64,000 nucleotides of DNA from Candidatus Gastranaerophilales bacterium (GTDB lineage: Bacteria; Cyanobacteriota; Vampirovibrionia; Gastranaerophilales; Gastranaerophilaceae), in contig CAJUNK010000004.1 in assembly GCA_910587815.1 (NCBI GenBank), positions 67,063 through 131,062 on the forward strand, given 5' to 3'. Position numbers and translations under genes: made by a program. Below the pieces are notes generated by a model. The model saw only the letters and a program-made list of their open reading frames with translations. It was not told where the DNA came from and made no database searches. Positions 43,792 through 52,139 of the stretch are shown here, one piece after another. Positions within the stretch are counted from its first letter, which is position 1, and every line of letters begins with the position of its first letter.

Positions 43792-43820
43792 TTCTTGTTT
43801 AGATGTTATATAAACAAGAA
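43792..43820. repeat. Hairpin sharing 20 bases with the 14733 element
   Basis: TTCTTGTTTA (43792-43801) and TAAACAAGAA (43811-43820) form a perfect 10-bp stem. The stretch 43799-43818 matches 14866-14885 at 19 of 20 bases, and TATTCAAGCGGG occurs near both (43824 and 14643). It is a dispersed repeat fragment and may also terminate recN. Confidence 0.55.
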
Positions 43821-43844
43821 TTGTATTCAAGCGGGATATTTTAA

Positions 43845-44723
43845 ATGAAAATAAGTTTAAATCTATACACTTCGCCCAGACAGGCTTTTGGCAAAAATAA
43901 AACCAACAAGGCTAAAACCAATGATTTGGCTGAAAAAACACATAGTCCAGCTGTATCACAAAATCTTGGCCACACGGGTTTAAAAAAACATTCTTCCATG
44001 CCAGATAACACTATGATGTCAGCGTATGGAATACATCCTGCAAACACAGTGTATGGATGGAAAGAAATAAAAATAACAAAACCAAAAGAAGAGGATGCAT
44101 TTGCATTACCTTTAATCAAAGCAAAAGAGCCTGCCCTGCCAATAAAGCCTGACCCTGATTTTGACGGCCCTGGAAAAGTGGCGCATAAATTTAAATCCCC
44201 GCAAACTTTTATAAAATATCATTTAGATTCATTAACAGAAGTTTCAAGAGAAGTATCTGATATATATGATTCTGGAGAACGACATAGAGAAAAATCCAGA
44301 TCTTATCATGATTTAATTTACAATGGCATAAACTGGTTAAATATGAGCGACCTTTGCACTTTGCCAAAAAGTCGCAAGCTTTCAAATGAAGAAAAGCTTT
44401 ATATTGCATTATTATACAGCTATTTCAGCCAAAATTATGAAGGGGGCCCTGTGAATGGATATGAAAGACCGCCTTTTATAAAAAGCGTTAAACAATCTAT
44501 GGATGATGCTGTAAAAAAAGAAGATACTTGCAGATATCTTCACCATTTTCTTTTTAATATCCAATATTTATTGCCAAGTGAAATATACAACAAGGTAGAG
44601 GATGAATATGATTTTGAAATAAAGGAAGGGGCAAGAATTTCTGCTGAAAATGAAAGATATTATGAATACCAAAGAGACAATAAGCCCGGAGTATTTGATT
44701 ATATGGATTATTACGGATATTAA
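43845..44723 (+). CDS. Hypothetical protein, 292 residues
   Basis: Not recognised. N-terminal about 120 residues are polar, Lys/Pro-rich and likely disordered (SPRQAFGKNKTNKAKTNDLA). The C-terminal half is mixed helical with many aromatic residues (NGINWLNMSDLCTL, YIALLYSYFSQNYEGGPVNG) and ends FDYMDYYGY. No signal peptide or membrane helix. Its N-terminus with a short hydrophobic start (MKISLNLYTSPRQAFG) recalls a possible surface-targeting leader only weakly. It is convergent with ftsY, whose frame overlaps it by four bases. Confidence 0.7.
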   Translation: MKISLNLYTSPRQAFGKNKTNKAKTNDLAEKTHSPAVSQNLGHTGLKKHSSMPDNTMMSAYGIHPANTVYGWKEIKITKPKEEDAFALPLIKAKEPALPIKPDPDFDGPGKVAHKFKSPQTFIKYHLDSLTEVSREVSDIYDSGERHREKSRSYHDLIYNGINWLNMSDLCTLPKSRKLSNEEKLYIALLYSYFSQNYEGGPVNGYERPPFIKSVKQSMDDAVKKEDTCRYLHHFLFNIQYLLPSEIYNKVEDEYDFEIKEGARISAENERYYEYQRDNKPGVFDYMDYYGY

Positions 44724-45607
44724 AAAATTGCTTCAATAAATTCTTTTGGATTAAATTCTTTCAAATCATCAATTTTTTCACCAATGCCAATTAGCTTTGC
44801 AGGCAAATTATATTGTTTTGCAACAGCAAGAATAATACCGCCTTTAGCAGAACCATCCAATTTTGTCAGCGCAACAGATGTAATATCTATTGCTTCATTA
44901 AACACCTTTGCCTGTGAAAGACCATTTTGACCCAAATTTGCATCTAAAACGAGGATGCCTTCATAATTTGCATCGGATGCATTTTTTAAAATAACATTTT
45001 TAATCTTTTTTAATTCTTCAATCAAATTAAACTTATTTTGCAACCTGCCTGCCGTATCTATGATAAGGGCATCATATCCTTCATTTTGCGCCTTTTTAAT
45101 AGAATCAAATACAACACTTGCACTATCTGCACCATCTTTTCTAACAATATCAACATTTGCCCTTTTTGCCCAAATATCAAGCTGTTCTTCAGCGGCAGCT
45201 CTGAATGTGTCACCTGCTGCAAGCAAAACTTTTTTACCTTCATTTTTAAATTTATGTGCAAGCCTTCCGATGAGCGTTGTTTTACCTGCACCATTTATCC
45301 CTGCAACAAGATAGATGTTTAGCTTATTTTTTTCATACAATAATTCATTCGACGGGGTTTTTGATAAGATTTTTGTAAATTCTTCCCTTAAAAAATCTTT
45401 TAAATTTGATGCTTTAATTTTTTCTTTTTTAATCTTTTCAATAATTTCAACAGATAATTCCACCCCTAAATCTGCCTTTATTAAAACAGCTTCAATATCA
45501 TCCAGTTCATACTCATCAATAATATCATTGCCCTGCACCATATCTAAAACATTTTTAATCAAGGCGCCAGATGTTTTTGAAAGAGCATTTTTTAGATTAT
45601 TAAGCAT
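44720..45607 (-). CDS. ftsY: Signal recognition particle receptor FtsY
   Basis: 295 residues from ATG 45607, preferred over an earlier in-frame ATG (45637) because GAGG stands just before it. NG domain only: N-domain helices to about 85, G1 VAGINGAGKTTLIGRLA, LAAGDTFRAAAEEQLDIWA, DTAGRLQNKFNLIEEL, and TKLDGSAKGG. There is no long acidic A-domain, as in many Gram-positives and Cyanobacteria. It docks ribosome-SRP complexes at the membrane in a GTP cycle. The start overlaps the nusB stop. Confidence 0.94.
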   Translation of the reverse strand: MLNNLKNALSKTSGALIKNVLDMVQGNDIIDEYELDDIEAVLIKADLGVELSVEIIEKIKKEKIKASNLKDFLREEFTKILSKTPSNELLYEKNKLNIYLVAGINGAGKTTLIGRLAHKFKNEGKKVLLAAGDTFRAAAEEQLDIWAKRANVDIVRKDGADSASVVFDSIKKAQNEGYDALIIDTAGRLQNKFNLIEELKKIKNVILKNASDANYEGILVLDANLGQNGLSQAKVFNEAIDITSVALTKLDGSAKGGIILAVAKQYNLPAKLIGIGEKIDDLKEFNPKEFIEAIF

Positions 45608-46253
45608 AAACCTCAACCACTTTTGCCAAAATTCCATTTATAAAAGATGGTGAATCATCTGTAGAATATTTTTTTGCAAGTTCAAGCGCTTCATCAATCA
45701 CTACCTTTATGGGCGCATCTTTTATGAACAACAATTCAACTATTGCAATTCTTAATATATCTTTATCAATCTTAAACAGTCTTTCAATATCCCAACCGGA
45801 GGCCAGTTCTTTAATTACATTATCAATCTCATCTTTTTTATCTTTATAGGTTGTAATAATTTTTTGAATATATCTTTTTACATCTGTATGTGTTGATAAA
45901 ATGCTAAGCTCGGCTATTTCAAGTGCAGAAAGGGATTTTTCTGCCACATTCATAATAGTATCAATATCTTCCTTCATTTTTGATGTTAATGGCATCTCTA
46001 CTGCAATATTGTGTGCATCAATAGGTCGAGACAGATTATCCGGGTGATTATTTTCAAATTCTTCCACAAAATCACGAACGGTTGTAAGTTCTGATGTTAC
46101 TATTGAAATTTCTTCCTCACAATTACTAATAAGCGTTCTTACAGAGGCCAAAATCATCTGTTCAAAACTGCCATTTGTACATCTATCTATATCTTTTCCT
46201 ATTTGAGAAAATATTATAAGTGCTAATTCACGTGAAGCGCGTCTTGCCTGCAT
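45600..46253 (-). CDS. nusB: Transcription antitermination factor NusB, long form
   Basis: 217 residues, longer than the 130-150 of most NusB. The N-terminus QARRASRELALIIFSQIG and the C-terminal part (LASGWDIERLFKIDKDILRIAIVELLFIKDAPIKVVIDEALELAKKYSTDDSPSFINGILAKV) are typical. An insertion of about 70 residues lies between, a feature of cyanobacterial-type NusB. It binds boxA RNA with NusE in rRNA antitermination. Overlaps ftsY by eight bases; glycosyltransferase and glyS precede it. Confidence 0.93.
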   Translation of the reverse strand: MQARRASRELALIIFSQIGKDIDRCTNGSFEQMILASVRTLISNCEEEISIVTSELTTVRDFVEEFENNHPDNLSRPIDAHNIAVEMPLTSKMKEDIDTIMNVAEKSLSALEIAELSILSTHTDVKRYIQKIITTYKDKKDEIDNVIKELASGWDIERLFKIDKDILRIAIVELLFIKDAPIKVVIDEALELAKKYSTDDSPSFINGILAKVVEVYA

Positions 46254-46287
46254 TTATTATTCCTTTTTTATTGTCTATTCGTTATTA

Positions 46288-47454
46288 TTATATCTTAAAA
46301 AGTTCAATTTTATCCAAATAATTTTGAATGGAATTTTCATAAGAAAACATTTTTGATGTTGTTATTGCATTTTGTGAAATTTGCGTATATTCTTTAGGTT
46401 TTAAACCTAAAATTTTATTCAAAACATTAATCACACCTTTTCTATTTGGTTTTAACAAAAACCCGTTCTCACTGTCATTTATTATGCCATCTATGCCTGA
46501 ATTTTTAGTGCAGCAAACTGCCATTCCTGATGCCATAGCTTCCATATACACCATTCCAAAGGTTTCTTTTAATGATGGCAAGATAAAAATATCCGCTTCC
46601 ACCATTTTTTCCATCGCCTTTTTTCTATCCATTTTGCCAGGCATTTTAACATCCAGCTTTTTTTTGATATTTAAATTTTCAAGTTTTTCTTTTAATGGCC
46701 CATCCCCTATTATTTCAAGAGAAATATTGGGATATTTTTTCTTTAATTTTTTATAGGCCAAAATAAGTGTTTTAATATTTTTTCTTTTAATAAGGCTTGA
46801 TACAGTTAAAATTTTTGCTTTTTTTGGGTTAAATTTTTTTCCTGCCTCAAGTTTTTCATTCAGCACTTTTTCATTTTCTTCAATCTGTTTTAAAGGAATA
46901 CCTGAATATACAATTTCAACAGGCTTGTTTAAATCAGGAATAAGTTTTCGGATTTTATCTTTCAACCAAAAAGAACGCGCTAAAACGCAAGAAGAATTTT
47001 TATAGGCCGATATCATTCTTTTTTTAAATGCAAAATATTTAATATCCTCTAAAACCGTAATATCACTTGAATGAACAGCTGCAAGATACGGCACATTTAA
47101 TTCTTTTGATAAAATTTCAGCGCACATTATGCCAGATGGCATGTGAGATAAAATTATATCAAATTTTTCATCTTTAAAATATTTTCTATATGCTGATATT
47201 ACACTGTTTTTTCTAAAAGGAAAAAGAAAATTTCTATTAAATATTTTTATATCAGGATTTTTAGAATTTTGATACAGGCCGTTTTTATGGGTTTTTCTTT
47301 TCCTTATCATTGTGTTTAATATAAAATTTGGCCGAAAAACCTGTACATTATGGCCTGCATTAAAAAAACCAAGCGTAAAATCCTCTAATGTTAAAGGGAT
47401 ACCATCTTCACCTTCAAAAAGTGGGTATAAATCTGTCACAAAAAGGATTTTCAT
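46288..47454 (-). CDS. Family GT4 glycosyltransferase
   Basis: 388 residues, GT-B fold. N-terminal domain: MKILFVTDLYPLFEGEDGIP (glycine-rich acceptor loop) and HMPSGIMCAEILSKEL. C-terminal donor site: VSSLIKRKNIKTLILAYKKL, IIGDGPLKEKLE and the EX7E motif ETFGMVYMEA within ILPSLKETFGMVYMEAMASG. It likely transfers a sugar from a nucleotide-sugar to a lipid or polysaccharide. It is 15 bases after glyS and 34 before nusB, an odd place for a sugar gene; acceptor unknown. Confidence 0.9.
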   Translation of the reverse strand: MKILFVTDLYPLFEGEDGIPLTLEDFTLGFFNAGHNVQVFRPNFILNTMIRKRKTHKNGLYQNSKNPDIKIFNRNFLFPFRKNSVISAYRKYFKDEKFDIILSHMPSGIMCAEILSKELNVPYLAAVHSSDITVLEDIKYFAFKKRMISAYKNSSCVLARSFWLKDKIRKLIPDLNKPVEIVYSGIPLKQIEENEKVLNEKLEAGKKFNPKKAKILTVSSLIKRKNIKTLILAYKKLKKKYPNISLEIIGDGPLKEKLENLNIKKKLDVKMPGKMDRKKAMEKMVEADIFILPSLKETFGMVYMEAMASGMAVCCTKNSGIDGIINDSENGFLLKPNRKGVINVLNKILGLKPKEYTQISQNAITTSKMFSYENSIQNYLDKIELFKI

Positions 47455-47469
47455 TTTATTTTGAGTTTA

Positions 47470-49566
47470 TTAAACTTTCTTAAATTTTGTAAAATCTGCA
47501 CAGCGTTCAAATTTATTTCTAATCTTTAAAAGTAAAGAAAGCCTGTTATTTTTATCTTCGATATTTTCATCATTTACAAGCACTTTTTTAAAGAAATTAT
47601 CAATTAAATTTGTCAAATGATAAAGATTTTGAACAGAATTTAATTCACTATCTTTCATTTTATTTACAGCATCCAAAAGTTTCTTTTCTTCTTCTGATTT
47701 TAAACTATCAGAATAAATTTCACGATTCAAAAGATTTTTATCAGTGTCTTCTGTTATCCTTGAAACTCTTTTTGCTTGTTCTATAAATTCTCTAAAATCT
47801 TCTGTATCTTTTTGAGCTTTCAAATCTTCGCATTTTTGCTTAAATGCACTTAAATCTGCAAGCGGAGATGTTTTTCTCAATGCTTCAAGGATTTCAGAAT
47901 CATATTCAGAATCAAACATTATAAATAATCTATCAATAATAAAATCTACAAGTTCAGATTTTAATGTAAGTTCAACCTCTAAATTGAATTCATTTGCTAT
48001 CTGTCTTACGGTATAATCAATTAATTTTTCGATATCAATTCTGTATCCTGATTCAATTATTATCCTCAAAATACCGATAGCAGCACGGCGTACACCTAAT
48101 GGGTCGTTTGAGCCTGTAGGACGTTTTTTCTTTTTGTCCATTTGTGTAGATAGAAATATAGCACATATTGTATCAATTTTATCTGCTATTGATACTATTT
48201 TACCTTCGTTTGATTTTGGCAGCTGTGAACCAGCATTTAAAGGAAAATAATGTTCTTTTATAGCTAATGCTACATTTTCTTTTTCACCGGATTTTAAGGC
48301 ATAATTCTCACCAATAAAACCTTGGAGCTCTGTAAATTCAAATACAAGCTTAGTACTTAAATCTGCCTTACAGAGTTTTGCCGCCCTTAAAATATCTAAT
48401 GTTGCATTGTGGTCAAAATTTAATTCAGAACATAGATAATCTGAAATTTTTTCTATTCTTGATGTTTTATCAAAGAGGGTGCCTAAATCTCTTTGGAAAG
48501 TCATCCCCTTTAATTCTTCCACTTTTGATATTAAAGGCTCTTTTACATCTTCATTATAGAAAAATACGCCATCTTCTAGTCTTGCACTAACTACTCTTTG
48601 ATTTCCAGCCTTTATATTTTTATGCGATTCATCATCTGTGCCCACAAAGTTTGCCATCGTGATGAATTTATTTGATAATTTACCTGAATTTATATCATAT
48701 AAAGGAAAATATCTTTGGTGCTTTGACATTTCTGTTGTACTTACAATATCTGGAATTGCAAGATATTTTTCATTAAATTCACAAACAACAGGTACAGGAT
48801 ATTCTGTAATATAAACTATTTCATCCAATAAATCATCAAGATTATTAAAATCTATCTTTAAGCCTTCTTTTTTTGCAGCTTCTGTTGCAGATTTTACAAT
48901 TATTTCTCTTCTTTCATCAGCATAAGCGTACACATTCATTTTCTTTAGATTTTCAACATATTCAAGCGGATTTTTAATTTCCATTTCTTTTATTTCAGAA
49001 AATCTGTGGCCTTTTGTTCTATTTGTGGCTTTTTTATCTATGATTTTGAAATCAAGCGTTTCTATGGCATTTTCTTTGCCAAAAATCGCAAGAACATTTT
49101 CAATCGGCCTTGCGAATCTTTCTTCAAAATTGCTCCAACGCATAAAATGAGGCCCTTGAAGTTTTAAAACTATAGATTCAATATTTTCTTCAAGAATATT
49201 TTTTGTGGTTTTACCTTTTTTTTGTACCTTGGCCCAAATGTAGCCGTCTTTTTTATACAATTCTTCTTTTTCTACACCATTTTTTTTGGCAAAACCAAGT
49301 GCTGCCATTGTGTAGTTGTCATTTTCATCCACTGCTACATTTAAAATTGGGCCTTTAATATCTTTTACAATATCTTTTTGAGCCTCATCCAGGCCTTCAA
49401 CCAATATTGCAAGCCTTCTTGGGGTAGCATACCCTTTTATTTCAGTAAAATTTAAATTGTTTTCGTTAAATAGTTTTTCAAATGCAGACTTTAATTGCCC
49501 AAGCCCGCTTGCAATGAACTTGTATGGCATTTCCTGCACTAAAACTTCCAGTAAAAAATTATTCAT
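47470..49566 (-). CDS. glyS: Glycyl-tRNA synthetase beta subunit
   Basis: 698 residues, the usual size. The start NNFLLEVLVQEMPYKFIASG and YATPRRLAILVEGL, TSTTEMSKHQRYFPLYD-like TTEMSKHQRYFPLY, and the HD-like KADLSTKLVFEFTELQGFIGENYA with the conserved PTGSNDPLGVRRAAIGILRII all fit. The beta subunit binds the anticodon and 3' end of tRNA-Gly; the alpha subunit gene glyQ is not adjacent. A 208-residue unknown gene precedes it by 56 bases. Confidence 0.95.
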   Translation of the reverse strand: MNNFLLEVLVQEMPYKFIASGLGQLKSAFEKLFNENNLNFTEIKGYATPRRLAILVEGLDEAQKDIVKDIKGPILNVAVDENDNYTMAALGFAKKNGVEKEELYKKDGYIWAKVQKKGKTTKNILEENIESIVLKLQGPHFMRWSNFEERFARPIENVLAIFGKENAIETLDFKIIDKKATNRTKGHRFSEIKEMEIKNPLEYVENLKKMNVYAYADERREIIVKSATEAAKKEGLKIDFNNLDDLLDEIVYITEYPVPVVCEFNEKYLAIPDIVSTTEMSKHQRYFPLYDINSGKLSNKFITMANFVGTDDESHKNIKAGNQRVVSARLEDGVFFYNEDVKEPLISKVEELKGMTFQRDLGTLFDKTSRIEKISDYLCSELNFDHNATLDILRAAKLCKADLSTKLVFEFTELQGFIGENYALKSGEKENVALAIKEHYFPLNAGSQLPKSNEGKIVSIADKIDTICAIFLSTQMDKKKKRPTGSNDPLGVRRAAIGILRIIIESGYRIDIEKLIDYTVRQIANEFNLEVELTLKSELVDFIIDRLFIMFDSEYDSEILEALRKTSPLADLSAFKQKCEDLKAQKDTEDFREFIEQAKRVSRITEDTDKNLLNREIYSDSLKSEEEKKLLDAVNKMKDSELNSVQNLYHLTNLIDNFFKKVLVNDENIEDKNNRLSLLLKIRNKFERCADFTKFKKV

Positions 49567-49622
49567 AGAATAATTTTATTACAAAAAATAAAATTTTGAA
49601 AACATTTTTTTAGTTTATTAAT

Positions 49623-50249
49623 CTATACAGTTGTACCGTCTTCATCATAATAAGTTATTTCAAAAGTGCCATCTTGATTAGCTTCAGCCATAATTTTTTT
49701 ATTGGTTTCAAAATCTAAAAATGCTTTTTTTGAATAGGATTCAAGCAAAACTTCATCTCCATTTTCTGAAACCCTTATTGTATCGTATTCACTTGGAACA
49801 ATGGGGCAATTATCGCGTTTATTGTGTTTCATCTCTAAATCAATTAAGGCTCTTTGAACCCTTGTTTGCTCCTTTGTACCAAGGGCATCAAGACCATCTA
49901 TATTGGCTATTGAACGCAAATTAGACACTGCAATTTCTACATGTTCATCATCAAAACCCGTATTAGACAACATTTTGTGAAGGCGGTCAATATTATCACC
50001 TTGAACCACTCTTGATGCTATAATACCATTTTCACCCACCATATCAAGCTTTGTTTTATTGATATTGGGATTATAAATCACCCTTGCATTCGTTGCTTCA
50101 GGATAATTTAGTATAAAATGCACATCTTCCATTTCCCTTATCAAGCCTTTGCTTTTAGATTCTTTAATATTTTTCCCCTGCTGCATTTCAGGCCCGCATG
50201 ACAGAATGCCTGATGGGCGATGAAAATGGATTTTATTAATATAAGACAT
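49623..50249 (-). CDS. Hypothetical protein, 208 residues
   Basis: Not recognised. Soluble mixed alpha/beta: MSYINKIHFHRPSGILSCGP at the start, a beta-rich middle (ATNARVIYNPNINKTKLDMV), helices (HKMLSNTGFDDEHVEIAVSNL) and a beta-rich acidic end (FEITYYDEDGTTV). No signal or membrane helix. Likely an operon leader gene for glyS or independent; no function inferred. Confidence 0.7.
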   Translation of the reverse strand: MSYINKIHFHRPSGILSCGPEMQQGKNIKESKSKGLIREMEDVHFILNYPEATNARVIYNPNINKTKLDMVGENGIIASRVVQGDNIDRLHKMLSNTGFDDEHVEIAVSNLRSIANIDGLDALGTKEQTRVQRALIDLEMKHNKRDNCPIVPSEYDTIRVSENGDEVLLESYSKKAFLDFETNKKIMAEANQDGTFEITYYDEDGTTV

Positions 50250-50416
50250 TTTTCCCTCTCGAAACTTATTTGGCTTTTCTTATAATGCATCAAGATGAAT
50301 TAATTTGATAAAAAATTACAAAATATTAAGTTTTATTAAATATGATACAAATTTTTAACGTATTTGAAATTCTGACAATTATATGCCATCCTATTATTGG
50401 GAGAGAATAAGAAAAA

Positions 50417-52045
50417 ATGACCCATCCAGGCTCTTTATTAAAAATAACTGAAGATCAAAACGAATATGCCAAAATGGTGGCATCAAAAATGTCGCATCCG
50501 CTTGCTAGAAAAAGGGGAATGATAGATATAATTGGCATAACAAGTGCTGTCAATTGGTTTCTTGCAAACAAAATGAAAGTGCAAGTTTCAAAAAGTTTGC
50601 ACAAAGTACCAAAACTTTTGGAAGAATTCAAAATAACAGACATTTATTTTAACAACTACAGAATAGATGTTATAACTGTATTTCGTGAAAAAAATGTAAA
50701 AATTCCAAGAATTCATGCCGAATTTGACATCATGCCGCATTTTTATCTTGTGGTACAGATAGGCACAATGCTAAAAGAGACGAAAATTGTTGGATATCTA
50801 AACCCGGCAGATATTTTGGCTTCCAAAAAGGATAATAAATATTTTTACCCTTCAGAGGAAAAATTAAGAAGCGCTGAAGACTTAAAAAGAATAATAAAAA
50901 CTCCAGGTCCGCTTCCTGCCATAATTGGCAAACATTTAGAGTGCATGTCGTTATTTTTAAGATTTATAGACGGAGAATTATCTACAAGCTATAAAAAGGT
51001 TTTAATACAGCACCTTATAAGTTGCGAAACTTGTACCAAAAAACTGATTGATGTTATCGAATTTGATGCTGCGGCAAAAAGTGCCAGGGCATATCCAAGA
51101 ACAATGGAAAAATATTATAACAAATATTTAATCCACAAAAAACAGACTATGGCTGAAAATATGCCATTACCCGGCACAATGCAAAATATGCAGGCATCTA
51201 TCGGACAAATGCCTCAAAGAAAAAGTTCTGTTACAGGAATGTTAAATAAAGCATCTTTGGCACAGCAAAACACCAGCAATATAACTGGTTCTCAGGAAAA
51301 AGTTCCAATGATGAGTGCAGCACAAAGAGCAGCTCAAAGCTTCAAAAAGAACACAATAGACTATATTTTCAGAGACAAACCGGATTTTGAAGGAAGCGGT
51401 GATGATGTTGTAATTCCAATTAAGGGAAAAAAGAAAAAAATCATCACAATGGCAGTATCGGCGCTAATTTTGGTCTGCATTGTAGGTTTTGCTATAACTA
51501 AACATTCAGGCACAAACCCGGATTCAATTTCAAGCGCCAATATGGAGTATTCTGAAGATGGAGAATACAGCTATGACGAAACCCAGGGCGATTTAAACGG
51601 TGGAACAGAAAATTTGCCTGAAGATTTTTATAACTCAACAAGCGGATATTACGGCAAAGACAATGATTACGCCCTGGCTTCAGAAGCAAACGGCGAGCCT
51701 ATTATTGCCACCATAAATAAAATCTCCTGGGAGGTACCTGAAAACCTTGCAGACAAGGCAAATTACAAGAAATTTTTACAATTAGTCGGCAAAAATATAA
51801 AATTAAATCTTCAAAATGACCTATTATTATCTAATGATACCGCTAAAAACAGCCTGATAAAAGTAGATATAAAATTTGGCCACAATGGAGACATTCAATC
51901 GATGAAAATAGCACAGACATCAGGTTCTACACAAATTGATGAAATTATCAAAAAAAGCGTGCGGGAAACATTATCATACATGAAACCACCGCAGAGCGGT
52001 TTTGGAACAAAGTCAGCTGAAATTACCCTTGTGATTGAATTATAA
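50417..52045 (+). CDS. Membrane protein with zinc-finger-like motif and TonB-like C-terminus
   Basis: 542 residues. Part 1 (1-215) is cytoplasmic: a mixed fold with DIMPHFYLVVQIGTML and a late HLISCETCTKKL (199-210), which matches the H-x3-C-x2-C part of anti-sigma zinc fingers. Part 2 (about 215-335) is polar and low-complexity. One membrane helix is at about 338-358 (IITMAVSALILVCIVGFAI). Part 3 is a linker, and the last about 110 residues resemble a TonB C-terminal domain (KIDIKFGHNGDIQSMKIAQTSGSTQIDEIIKKSVRETL, shown in parts). Neither TonB receptors nor ExbB/ExbD are in the window. It could transmit a signal from outside to a cytosolic partner. The upstream gap has an unusual GGGAGAG ribosome site. 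Confidence 0.75.
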   Translation: MTHPGSLLKITEDQNEYAKMVASKMSHPLARKRGMIDIIGITSAVNWFLANKMKVQVSKSLHKVPKLLEEFKITDIYFNNYRIDVITVFREKNVKIPRIHAEFDIMPHFYLVVQIGTMLKETKIVGYLNPADILASKKDNKYFYPSEEKLRSAEDLKRIIKTPGPLPAIIGKHLECMSLFLRFIDGELSTSYKKVLIQHLISCETCTKKLIDVIEFDAAAKSARAYPRTMEKYYNKYLIHKKQTMAENMPLPGTMQNMQASIGQMPQRKSSVTGMLNKASLAQQNTSNITGSQEKVPMMSAAQRAAQSFKKNTIDYIFRDKPDFEGSGDDVVIPIKGKKKKIITMAVSALILVCIVGFAITKHSGTNPDSISSANMEYSEDGEYSYDETQGDLNGGTENLPEDFYNSTSGYYGKDNDYALASEANGEPIIATINKISWEVPENLADKANYKKFLQLVGKNIKLNLQNDLLLSNDTAKNSLIKVDIKFGHNGDIQSMKIAQTSGSTQIDEIIKKSVRETLSYMKPPQSGFGTKSAEITLVIEL

Positions 52046-52082
52046 CACATTAATATGGTAGAAAACCGCATAAATAAAGGAT

Positions 52083-52116
52083 TTTGCGTGTACACAAAAG
52101 TGCACGCAAATTTTTT
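52083..52116 (+). terminator. Terminator after the TonB-like gene
   Basis: TTTGCGTG (52083-52090) pairs with CACGCAAA (52103-52110), then six T. It lies between this gene and the convergent recG. Confidence 0.85.
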
Positions 52117-52139
52117 CATCAAAAGACTGCATATATTTT

